NCBI GenBank assembly: GCA_002398485.1
Contig: DGYV01000040.1
Span: forward strand, 32,989-42,388
Direction: 5' to 3'
Length of the DNA stretch: 9,400 nucleotides
Source of the DNA: Peptococcaceae bacterium UBA4997
GTDB taxonomy: Bacteria > Bacillota > Dehalobacteriia > UBA4068 > UBA4997
Shown one piece after another: positions 1-6,059 of this stretch. A program made the translations under genes and the position numbers. Each line of letters opens with the position of its first letter. Position 1 is the first letter of the stretch. The notes beneath the pieces are model-generated. The model was not told the DNA's origin. It was given only the letters and a program-made list of their open reading frames with translations, and ran no database searches.

Positions 1-34
1 TATATTCCATTTTACTTAAGTAAAATGGAATATA
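1..34. repeat. Perfect 34-bp palindrome at the window edge
   Basis: The left arm, TATATTCCATTTTACTT, is exactly reverse-complemented in positions 18-34. As RNA it would fold into a 15-bp stem with a TTAA loop. The stem is AT-rich and no T-run follows it on the + strand (AAACAG comes next), so it is a poor intrinsic terminator for an upstream + gene. It could end transcription in the other direction, or be an operator or recombination site. The palindrome begins at base 1, so the arms may extend past the window. The symmetry is seen directly; the role is unknown. Confidence 0.85.
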
Positions 35-132
35 AAACAGAAGAGTAATAAATTTAAGTTATTGTTTTAAGTTTTGAGCGTAAATTTATTGTGATAAACT
101 TTTTTGGTTTTACTGTTAGATAAATAAAAAAT

Positions 133-138
133 AGGCGG
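133..138 (+). promoter_or_regulatory. Ribosome binding site that fixes the ruvX start
   Basis: AGGCGG ends directly against the ATG at 139 but lies six bases before the ATG at 145. The second ATG is therefore the likely start. It also gives the usual RuvX N-terminus (MRIMGLDVG). Confidence 0.7.
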
Positions 139-144
139 ATGATT

Positions 145-564
145 ATGCGAATAATGGGCTTAGATGTTGGTACAAAAACCATTGGGGTTGCGGTAAGCGA
201 TCCTTTGGGCTGGACTGCTCAAGGAGTAAGCACTATCAAACGTACTTCTTTGGAAAAGGATTTGGCTAGCCTTAAAACATATATTAAAGAATATGGCGTT
301 GAGGCATTTGTAATAGGTTTACCCGTGAATATGAATGGCAGCATGGGAGCTTCCGTGGATATGGTGCGGGGATTTGGGGATATTATAGAACAAAGAATCG
401 CATTGCCTGTTTATTATCAGGATGAGCGTCTTTCCACTGTTTCAGCACAAAGAGTGCTTTTAGAAGGAGATGTCTCCCGCAGTAAACGCCGTAATGTAGT
501 AGATAAATTGGCTGCTGTTTTCATTCTGCAGACCTATTTAGATAACCCAAATCATAAAAAATAA
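145..564 (+). CDS. ruvX: RuvX/YqgF-family Holliday junction resolvase-like nuclease
   Basis: This is a predicted cytoplasmic RNase H-fold nuclease of 139 residues, the normal family length. Known members process the 5' end of 16S rRNA precursor (YqgF in E. coli) and have been proposed to resolve Holliday junctions; which role applies here cannot be read from sequence. The N-terminal LDVGTKTIGVAVSD motif (D7), the YQDERLST motif (D93/E94) and the C-terminal VVDKLAAVFIL motif (D120) supply the acidic metal-binding residues. The VIGLPVNMNGS segment (57-66) is also typical. I chose ATG 145 over ATG 139 because of the spacing to AGGCGG. The next gene begins 16 bases after the stop, so the two are probably one operon, as in the yrrK-yrzB order of Bacillus. 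No convincing promoter was found in 35-132. Confidence 0.95.
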   Translation: MRIMGLDVGTKTIGVAVSDPLGWTAQGVSTIKRTSLEKDLASLKTYIKEYGVEAFVIGLPVNMNGSMGASVDMVRGFGDIIEQRIALPVYYQDERLSTVSAQRVLLEGDVSRSKRRNVVDKLAAVFILQTYLDNPNHKK

Positions 565-566
565 GA

Positions 567-574
567 AAGAGGTG
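567..574 (+). promoter_or_regulatory. Ribosome binding site that fixes the DUF1292 start
   Basis: AAGAGGTG lies six bases before ATG 581. An in-frame GTG at 572 overlaps this site, so it cannot be the start. Confidence 0.7.
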
Positions 575-580
575 CTGAAA

Positions 581-874
581 ATGGCTGAAATGGCAAATGA
601 TGTGGTAACATTAATAGACGAGGATGGACAGGAGCTCAATTTTGAATTAATTGATGTATTGGAGATCGAAAGTAAACGTTATGTAGTATTACAGCCCGTC
701 GATGCCGATGTTACAGATGGTGCATTGGAAGATGATGAAGCTATCATATTACGTTTGGATAAAGATGAAAATGGTGAAGATATTTTTGCCAATATTGAAG
801 ATGACGCGGAATGGGATTTGGTGGTAAATACCTATAACGATATGTTATTTGAAGATATGGAAGATGAAGAATAA
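581..874 (+). CDS. DUF1292 (YrzB-like) small acidic protein
   Basis: This 97-residue, strongly acidic cytoplasmic protein has the features of the DUF1292/YrzB family. Residues 8-42 read as a beta-rich start (VVTLIDEDGQELNFELIDV, then a YVVLQPVD strand). Residues 52-82 continue with DEAIILRLDKDENGEDIF and end in DAEWDLVVN. The tail, DMLFEDMEDEE, is almost entirely acidic. There are no cysteines, membrane segments or signal peptide. The family has no established biochemical function, but it sits next to ruvX in very many Firmicutes, as it does here. It follows ruvX by 16 bases and is the last gene before a strong terminator. The family call rests on sequence pattern and on position between ruvX and mltG. 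Confidence 0.88.
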   Translation: MAEMANDVVTLIDEDGQELNFELIDVLEIESKRYVVLQPVDADVTDGALEDDEAIILRLDKDENGEDIFANIEDDAEWDLVVNTYNDMLFEDMEDEE

Positions 875-920
875 ACTAAAACCGAACCTGTTTTTATTTT
901 AAATAATGTTTTATGTATAT

Positions 921-951
921 AAAAAAGGCTGCCTAAAAGGCAGCTTTTTTT
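921..951 (+). terminator. Intrinsic terminator after ruvX-DUF1292
   Basis: GCTGCC (928-933), a TAAAA loop and GGCAGC (939-944) form the core stem. It is extended by a G-T pair and six A-T pairs and runs into a seven-T tract (945-951). The run of A before the stem makes it look bidirectional, but no gene converges on it here. Confidence 0.93.
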
Positions 952-957
952 AATGCC

Positions 958-963
958 TATAAT
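958..963 (+). promoter_or_regulatory. Possible -10 box for the VanW-family gene
   Basis: A perfect TATAAT lies 45 bases before the gene start and just after the terminator, where a new promoter is needed. No decent -35 hexamer is found 16-18 bases upstream, because that stretch falls inside the terminator stem. The TG at 954-955 is one base too far for a strict extended -10. This is a tentative call. Confidence 0.35.
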
Positions 964-993
964 TATAAGCCCTTTTTTAGCATAAGTTAATGC

Positions 994-1000
994 AGGGGGT
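994..1000 (+). promoter_or_regulatory. Ribosome binding site that fixes the VanW-family start
   Basis: AGGGGGT lies seven bases before ATG 1008. The in-frame ATG at 990 lies upstream of this site and has no ribosome binding site of its own. Confidence 0.65.
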
Positions 1001-1007
1001 GGGCATA

Positions 1008-2090
1008 ATGAAACGCGGTTTAAAAATAATTGCTGTAAACCTGGTTTTAATGTTTGTTATTATTACTGTTATTGAAAATGTTATTGCCGAATCACCCTAT
1101 ATTTTATCGAATGTGGTTTGGCAAGGTAAGGATCTGGGCGGCATGACCATGAATACAGCTGCTTCCTATATGGAAAAAACTATAGATGGAATTTTAGCAA
1201 AGCCAATAACTTTTAGTTTAAACGGTAATACTTATAGTTATAATGGTTATGAGCTTGGTTACATGGCGGATACCAAAAAAATGGCTGAAAAAGCCTGGCT
1301 TTGGGGCAGACATGGTGTATTTTGGCAGCGTTGGCGGGAAAGAGGCAGTTTTGAAGTATTAAAAACAGATTGGGTTTGGCATAAAAATGCTGCTGTAAAA
1401 ATCTTAAATGATTTGGCAAAAAATAATTATCGGGAAGCTTTGCCTGCCGAAGCACGTCTTATTAATGGTGAAATTAAAATAACTGCTGCACAAAACGGTA
1501 GTTTTGTGGATATTTACCCCGTGCTTATGATGTTAGAAAAGGATTATAACCAAAATCCTGCCATGATAGAGATACCTTTTTACAAGGTTTTGCCTTATCC
1601 CTCTACCGAGAATATTCAATACTGGGGTTGGCAAAATATTTGTGCAACTTGTACAACTTATTATAATACAAATTCTCTAAACCGCAGTTATAATCTTGGA
1701 AAGGCTGCTAATGTTTTGAATAGCCTTATCATATACAGCGGTGCGGTGATTTCATTTAATGATTTGACGGGTGAAAAAAGTGCTGCTATGGGTTACAAAA
1801 AAGCTCCTATAATTGTTGACGGCAAACTTACAGATGATTATGGAGGAGGTGTTTGTCAGGTAGCATCTACATTATATAGCGCAGTTTTGCAGGGTGGCGA
1901 TGCTTTTAAGGTTATAGAGCGTTATCCTCATAGCCTTTCTGTTAATTATTTACCTAAAGGCATGGATGCTACAGTATCCTACGGTTACAAGGATCTGGTT
2001 TTTCAATACCTTGGCAAGAGCCCGCTTTTATTAACGGTTACTGCCCAAAACGGTGTTTTGCGGGTGGAGTTCAGAGGTATAAGCAAATAA
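1008..2090 (+). CDS. VanW-family exported protein
   Basis: This is a 360-residue protein with an N-terminal membrane segment or signal peptide (about residues 5-27, rich in I, V and L, after a KRGLK start) and an extracytoplasmic remainder. Residues 235-335 hold the VanW domain. It shows AVISFNDLTG (a version of PGxxFSFN), MGYKKAPIIVDG, the DDYGGGVCQVASTLYSAV signature (277-293, C283), ERYPHS (304-309) and LPKGMDATVSYGYKDLVF. The region before it (about 35-195) resembles the YoaR-like N-terminal part of larger VanW proteins. VanW proteins are tied to the cell envelope and to some vancomycin-resistance clusters, but their activity is not established; no van genes are present here, so resistance is not implied. 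An extra CATC motif (212-215) leads into the domain. The gene lies between a terminator and the mltG promoter, so it is probably transcribed alone. Confidence 0.88.
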   Translation: MKRGLKIIAVNLVLMFVIITVIENVIAESPYILSNVVWQGKDLGGMTMNTAASYMEKTIDGILAKPITFSLNGNTYSYNGYELGYMADTKKMAEKAWLWGRHGVFWQRWRERGSFEVLKTDWVWHKNAAVKILNDLAKNNYREALPAEARLINGEIKITAAQNGSFVDIYPVLMMLEKDYNQNPAMIEIPFYKVLPYPSTENIQYWGWQNICATCTTYYNTNSLNRSYNLGKAANVLNSLIIYSGAVISFNDLTGEKSAAMGYKKAPIIVDGKLTDDYGGGVCQVASTLYSAVLQGGDAFKVIERYPHSLSVNYLPKGMDATVSYGYKDLVFQYLGKSPLLLTVTAQNGVLRVEFRGISK

Positions 2091-2093
2091 GGG

Positions 2094-2122
2094 TTGTATG
2101 AAGTGTTATAACATTATATAAT
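2094..2122 (+). promoter_or_regulatory. Likely sigma-A promoter of the mltG operon
   Basis: TTGTAT (2094-2099), a 17-base spacer and a perfect TATAAT (2117-2122) lie right after the VanW-family stop codon. The predicted start of transcription is near 2129, giving a leader of roughly 48 bases. The -35 matches consensus at only three positions. Confidence 0.65.
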
Positions 2123-2176
2123 AAAACAAGCTTTATAAAATCCATTATTTCGACAAAGCAAACGGAGGATATAGAT

Positions 2177-3217
2177 ATGGTAAGAAGCAAAACACGAAAA
2201 AAAAAGATGAAAACGGGCGCAAAAATTGGTATTGCCGGCCTTGTTTTGATGTTGTTGTTTGTAATCGCTACCATAGTTTGGGTAAATATGAATACACCTG
2301 TTACATTGGAAGAAGAAGTTGCCTTTTCCATAGAGGATAACATGGGTGCCAAAGCTATAGCGCAAGCTTTGGAGGATAAGGACATTATAAAAAGTGCCTT
2401 CGCTTTTAGGTTTTATGTTTCGCAAACCGGTATAGATAATAAATTAAAACCGGGCAATTATAGCTTTGGCCCGGGTAAGGTAACTTATGGTGGTATTGTG
2501 GACGAGCTTTTGCAGGGCAATACTAATGTTAATACTGTGAATGTAACCATACCCGAAGGTTATACAGTACTACAAATAGCAGAAGTTTTTGCAAAAACGG
2601 GTATTGTAACCAAAGATGATTTTTTAGAAGCAGCTAAGAATTTTGATATTTCCGCCTATTTCTATATACCAAATAACAAGGGCTATACCAGGTTAGAGGG
2701 CTTTTTATTCCCCGATACTTATAATATAGCCAAAAGTTGGACAAGTGAACAAATAATCGGCCTTATGCTGAAAAATTTTGATAAAAAGCTTACCACTGAA
2801 ATGCGTAAACAAGCGGAAGCCATGAATATGAGCATTTACGAAATAGTAACTATGGCTTCAATAGTGGAAAGGGAAGCAAGGCAGGATAGCGACAGGCCTA
2901 TCATAGCGGGGGTATTTTATAACCGTTTGTCTAAACCCATGCGTTTGGAATCATGTGCTACAGTACAGTATATCTTGGGTGATCAAAAGGCCAAACTCAC
3001 AACCGCCGATACCAAAATAGATGATCCTTACAATACATACAGAAATGATGGCTTGCCGCCCGGCCCTATTGCTGTGCCAGGTCTTAAAGCCTTGGAAGCT
3101 GCTCTTTATCCTGAAGAAAATGATTATTATTTTTTCCTTGCCAAACCTGACGGCTATCATTATTTTTCCAAAACCTTGGATGAGCATAATGCTGCCAAAG
3201 CAAAATATTTAAATTGA
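2177..3217 (+). CDS. mltG: Endolytic transglycosylase MltG (YceG-like)
   Basis: MltG cleaves nascent glycan strands in the periplasmic/outer-face space and is thought to set glycan chain ends. This protein has 346 residues, a normal length. A very basic cytoplasmic tail (residues 1-16) precedes a single membrane helix (17-37). A LysM-like subdomain follows (about 47-115, ending near VDELLQGN). The catalytic domain contains TIPEGYTVLQIA (124-135), LEGFLFPDTY (173-182) and MASIVEREA (226-234), in which E231 is the expected catalytic glutamate. It continues with GVFYNRL, RLESCATVQY and LPPGPIAVPGL. The family DPT motif is CAT here. GGAGG at 2164-2168 lies eight bases before the start. It is the first gene of the operon reading into the U32 gene, whose likely start comes 16 bases after this stop. 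Confidence 0.95.
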   Translation: MVRSKTRKKKMKTGAKIGIAGLVLMLLFVIATIVWVNMNTPVTLEEEVAFSIEDNMGAKAIAQALEDKDIIKSAFAFRFYVSQTGIDNKLKPGNYSFGPGKVTYGGIVDELLQGNTNVNTVNVTIPEGYTVLQIAEVFAKTGIVTKDDFLEAAKNFDISAYFYIPNNKGYTRLEGFLFPDTYNIAKSWTSEQIIGLMLKNFDKKLTTEMRKQAEAMNMSIYEIVTMASIVEREARQDSDRPIIAGVFYNRLSKPMRLESCATVQYILGDQKAKLTTADTKIDDPYNTYRNDGLPPGPIAVPGLKALEAALYPEENDYYFFLAKPDGYHYFSKTLDEHNAAKAKYLN

Positions 3218-3233
3218 AATGTGGTGTAGAAAT

Positions 3234-4466
3234 ATGTTTTTAAAACCTGAATTGGCTGCTCCAGCGGGTGATTTGGAAAAACTGAAAACGGCGGTTTTGT
3301 TTGGTGCGGATGCTGTATATGCGGGTGGGCAAAATTTTAGCCTGCGAGCAGCCGCCACTAATTTTACCGAGGCAGAAATGGCGGAAGGCATAGCCTTTGC
3401 CCATAAATATAACAAAAAATTATATGTTACCGTTAATATTTATGCTCATGATAAGCACTTGCAAAAACTGCCTGCTTATTTGCAAAGCCTACAGGAAATG
3501 GGTGTGGATGCTCTTATAATTTCGGATCCGGGTATTTTTCAAATAGCAAGAGAAACCGTGCCTCAAATGCCTGTTCATATAAGTACCCAGGCTAATTGTA
3601 CAAATACTTCTGCTGCTGTTTTTTGGCAAAAGCTTGGTGCAAAACGTATAGTTTTAGCACGTGAGCTTTCAATTGCCGAAAGTGCCCAAATAGCCAAAAA
3701 TGCTGAAATAGAGCTGGAAATGTTCGTGCACGGTGCTATGTGTATGGCTATATCAGGCAGATGCTTGTTGAGCAGTTTTATGGCCAAACGGGGGGCAAAT
3801 TTGGGTGATTGCGCTCAGCCTTGCCGCTGGGAATACCATTTGGAGGAAAAAAAGCGTGAAGGTAGCTATTTCCCTATAGAGGAGGATCGCTGGGGTTCAT
3901 ATATATTTAACAGTAAGGATTTATGCCTAATTGAGTATCTGCCGCAGATAATGATGGCTGGCATCAAAGCCTTAAAAATAGAAGGTCGCATGAAAAGTGC
4001 CTATTATGTGGCAAATATTGTACGTATTTATAGGCAGGCCATAGATGCCTGTTGGAATGATCCTGAGGGTTATTTTGTAAAAAATGAGTGGAAAGAGGAA
4101 CTTTCCAAAGTCAGCCATCGTCAATATACTACAGGCTTTGCTACGGGAGAATTAGATAGTGAAGCTTATGTTTATGATACCGGCTACAGCTTTCGTGGTT
4201 ACGATTTTGCAGGTGTTGTTTTGGGGTATGAAGAAGCCAATAAACGCATACTCATTGAACAACGCAATCATTTGGCGCTTGGTGATGAAATAGAAATAAT
4301 CAGCCCTTTTCAGGAAATATATACTACTAAAATAACGGCGATTTGGGATACGGAAGGAAATCCGCGGGAAAAATTGCCCCATCCCAAGGAAAAGGCTTAT
4401 ATAGCTTGTGAAAAGTCTTTCACCCAAGGAAGTATTATCAGGAGGCTTACCAAAGATGTTTTCTAA
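3234..4466 (+). CDS. Peptidase U32 family protein, TrhP-like tRNA hydroxylation factor
   Basis: Although named a peptidase family, U32 members of this type (E. coli YegQ/TrhP, B. subtilis YrrN/YrrO) are needed for prephenate-dependent 5-hydroxylation of U34 in tRNA. The 410-residue product starts with KPELAAPAGDLEKLKTAV (4-21), the family N-terminus. It carries the U32 signature MFVHGAMCMAISGRC (163-177) followed by RGANLGDCAQPCRW (186-199) and SKDLCLIEYLP (227-237). Cysteines 170, 177, 193 and 231 are candidates for an iron-sulfur cluster. GIKALKIEGRMKS (243-255) and a C-terminal barrel region (about 325-405) complete it. The length matches the long TrhP2 type. ATG 3219 is also in frame, but it lacks a ribosome binding site and adds five non-family residues; GGTG lies seven bases before ATG 3234. 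The substrate assignment is inferred from the family. Confidence 0.88.
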   Translation: MFLKPELAAPAGDLEKLKTAVLFGADAVYAGGQNFSLRAAATNFTEAEMAEGIAFAHKYNKKLYVTVNIYAHDKHLQKLPAYLQSLQEMGVDALIISDPGIFQIARETVPQMPVHISTQANCTNTSAAVFWQKLGAKRIVLARELSIAESAQIAKNAEIELEMFVHGAMCMAISGRCLLSSFMAKRGANLGDCAQPCRWEYHLEEKKREGSYFPIEEDRWGSYIFNSKDLCLIEYLPQIMMAGIKALKIEGRMKSAYYVANIVRIYRQAIDACWNDPEGYFVKNEWKEELSKVSHRQYTTGFATGELDSEAYVYDTGYSFRGYDFAGVVLGYEEANKRILIEQRNHLALGDEIEIISPFQEIYTTKITAIWDTEGNPREKLPHPKEKAYIACEKSFTQGSIIRRLTKDVF

Positions 4467-4472
4467 AAGGAG
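4467..4472 (+). promoter_or_regulatory. Ribosome binding site of the DUF4911 gene
   Basis: AAGGAG lies eight bases before ATG 4481 and begins immediately after the U32 stop codon, so the two genes are tightly packed. Confidence 0.75.
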
Positions 4473-4480
4473 CTTGAGTA

Positions 4481-4708
4481 ATGGAAATAGATAATAAATA
4501 TGCCTCTGAACATATTTATGTTCAAGTTAAACCTGCCGATATAGATATATTCAACAAATTTATCGAAGCCTATGATAATATGGCACTGGTAACAACGGTA
4601 AATGCCTCCTCTGGAGAGCTTGTTTTATGGGTTACGCCGGATACAAGGTCTACAGTGTTAAAACTGATTACCAAATTACCCTGTAAGGTAAAACTTTTGA
4701 AAACATAG
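4481..4708 (+). CDS. Small DUF4911-type protein
   Basis: This 75-residue protein has no signal peptide or membrane segment. Its pattern is YVQVKPADIDIFNKFIEA, then ALVTTVNASSGELVLWVTPDT, then a helix and the ending LPCKVKLLK. It resembles the DUF4911 family, whose function is unknown. A beta-alpha-beta-beta-alpha-beta (ferredoxin-like) order is suggested by the alternation of strands and the two helices (about 21-31 and 57-65); similar small domains often bind nucleic acid or act as regulatory domains. It follows the U32 gene by 14 bases and precedes the deacetylase gene by 12, so it is clearly part of the same transcript. The position directly after a tRNA-modification gene hints at a partner role, which is an inference. 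Confidence 0.75.
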   Translation: MEIDNKYASEHIYVQVKPADIDIFNKFIEAYDNMALVTTVNASSGELVLWVTPDTRSTVLKLITKLPCKVKLLKT

Positions 4709-4710
4709 TT

Positions 4711-4715
4711 GGTGG
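4711..4715 (+). promoter_or_regulatory. Short ribosome binding site before the deacetylase-like gene
   Basis: GGTGG lies five bases before ATG 4721. In-frame TTG 4709 and GTG 4712 overlap it and so are unlikely starts. Confidence 0.5.
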
Positions 4716-4720
4716 TACAT

Positions 4721-5995
4721 ATGGCTGAAAAATCTAAAAAAATTATGTTTGTGGCAGTATTTGTACCTGTTTTGGTTTTGGTATGTTTACTTTTAGGCTT
4801 TGTTGACGCTCAAAAAATAACAGATATCAAAGCAATAGAAGCTAAAGAGAAAGCGGCAGTTAAGGAATGGCTTGCGTATAATAATATGATTAAGCAGGCA
4901 GATACGCTTTATCAAGGTTATTTTTATGAGGAAGCTGAGAAATTACTGCAAAACGGCAAATATAAAGAAAGGGATGAAGTAAAACAAAAAATAGAAAACT
5001 GTAAACTTGCCCAGGCTAACCTGGTTGAATATAACGGAACAGTGGAACACGTTTTTTTTCATAGTTTGATCTTTTATCCTGAACTTGCTTTTGACGGTGA
5101 TCATATGGCGGAAGGTTATGATCTTTGGATGACCACTGCGGATGAGTTTAAAAAAATGCTCCCTCAATTAAGGGATAGGGGTTATGTTCTTTATAATATA
5201 GAGGATTTAATAGAACAGGATCCCAATGATCCAAACAAAATAGTTCGTAAAGCAATTTATTTGCCTGAAGGGAAAAAACCGCTTATCCTCTCTGTAGATG
5301 ATGTGAATTATTATGATTATATGCAGAAAGACGGTTTTGCCAAAAGGCTGGTGTTGGATGAAGATGGTGAAGTTGCGACACTTGTAAAAAATCCCGAAGG
5401 TATTGAAGAAATAAACAGGAATGGCGATGTAGTGCCAATTTTGGATGATTTTGTGAAAGAGTATCCCGATTTTTCCTTCAGGGGAGCAAAAGGCATTTTG
5501 GCTCTTACAGGTTATGCGGGGGCTTTGGGCTACCGTATTACGGATGTTTCGGGAGATGATTATAAAGCCTTAAGGACAAAGATGGATCCTGTTGTAGCAA
5601 AATTAAAGCAAACGGGCTGGATTTTTGCCTGTCATAGTTATACACATAACAGCTATTTTAAGAATTATACTATCACAATGCAGCAAATGCAGGATGATGC
5701 TACTCGCTGGCGTGATACTATTGGTGCAGTGGTCGGGCAAACCAATATTTATATTTCACCTTTCGGTGTTAGCTATAAAAATAATGATCCTTTATACCGT
5801 TACTTGGTGAAACAGAAAAAATTCAATATTTTTTGCTCTGTGGCGGCAAAAGCTTCTTTAATAAAAAATGATGATAATATAATAATGAGCAGGATAAATT
5901 TAGACGGCTTCAGCATGAAAAACCACAAAGAGATGCTTAAACAAAGGTTTTTTAATGTTGATGATGTTATAGATGTAAGGAGGCCTAAAACTTAG
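4721..5995 (+). CDS. Membrane-anchored polysaccharide deacetylase-like protein
   Basis: This 424-residue protein begins with a basic start and one membrane helix (residues 8-27), putting the rest outside the membrane. Residues 34-100 are helical and charged, and contain a TPR-like unit (ADTLYQGYFYEEAEKLLQNG). The deacetylase (NodB-fold) region follows. FFHSLIFYP (112-120) begins it, with MTTADEFKKMLPQLRDRGY (137-155) and LILSVDDVNYYDY (188-200) next, where D193/D194 take the place of the TFDDG aspartates. WIFACHSYTH (300-309) gives the H305-x3-H309 metal pair, and YISPFGVS (344-351) is like the later active-site loop. The catalytic metal ligands therefore appear present, although the TFDDG wording is altered and the spacing between motifs is long. 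A peptidoglycan or other surface glycan is the probable substrate, by context with mltG; this is not shown by the sequence. Confidence 0.82.
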   Translation: MAEKSKKIMFVAVFVPVLVLVCLLLGFVDAQKITDIKAIEAKEKAAVKEWLAYNNMIKQADTLYQGYFYEEAEKLLQNGKYKERDEVKQKIENCKLAQANLVEYNGTVEHVFFHSLIFYPELAFDGDHMAEGYDLWMTTADEFKKMLPQLRDRGYVLYNIEDLIEQDPNDPNKIVRKAIYLPEGKKPLILSVDDVNYYDYMQKDGFAKRLVLDEDGEVATLVKNPEGIEEINRNGDVVPILDDFVKEYPDFSFRGAKGILALTGYAGALGYRITDVSGDDYKALRTKMDPVVAKLKQTGWIFACHSYTHNSYFKNYTITMQQMQDDATRWRDTIGAVVGQTNIYISPFGVSYKNNDPLYRYLVKQKKFNIFCSVAAKASLIKNDDNIIMSRINLDGFSMKNHKEMLKQRFFNVDDVIDVRRPKT

Positions 5996-6024
5996 CTTCA
6001 AAATACATCAAGCTTATTAAAGAT

Positions 6025-6042
6025 ATTTAAAATATTTTAAAT
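6025..6042. repeat. 18-bp AT-only palindrome in the deacetylase-lipoprotein gap
   Basis: ATTTAAAATATTTTAAAT is a perfect palindrome that ends four bases before the lipoprotein ribosome binding site. Being made only of A and T, it may be chance or a simple flexible spacer. No convincing promoter was found in 5996-6045, so the gene is probably read from upstream. Confidence 0.5.
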
Positions 6043-6045
6043 TTT

Positions 6046-6052
6046 GGGGAGG
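6046..6052 (+). promoter_or_regulatory. Strong ribosome binding site that fixes the lipoprotein start
   Basis: GGGGAGG lies seven bases before ATG 6060. It is only one base before the in-frame ATG 6054, which is therefore rejected. Confidence 0.8.
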
Positions 6053-6059
6053 AATGACA

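Noticed and set aside
53..77. Two TTTAAGTT copies 13 bases apart before ruvX
   Set aside because: The repeat is short and imperfect and lies in very AT-rich sequence, so chance is a sufficient explanation.
35..132. Promoter for ruvX (for example TTGTTT at 62 with TTTATT at 85)
   Set aside because: Several weak hexamer pairs can be drawn in this AT-rich leader and none stands out. ruvX may be read from an upstream gene.
1008..2090. VanW family name read as vancomycin resistance
   Set aside because: No vanA/B-type ligase, vanH, vanX or two-component genes are present. VanW-like proteins are common in Firmicutes outside resistance clusters.
2071..2425. Minus-strand open frames across the mltG promoter and gene start
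   Set aside because: Their translations are low in complexity, and they overlap the mltG ribosome binding site and membrane helix on the + strand, which explain the sequence fully.
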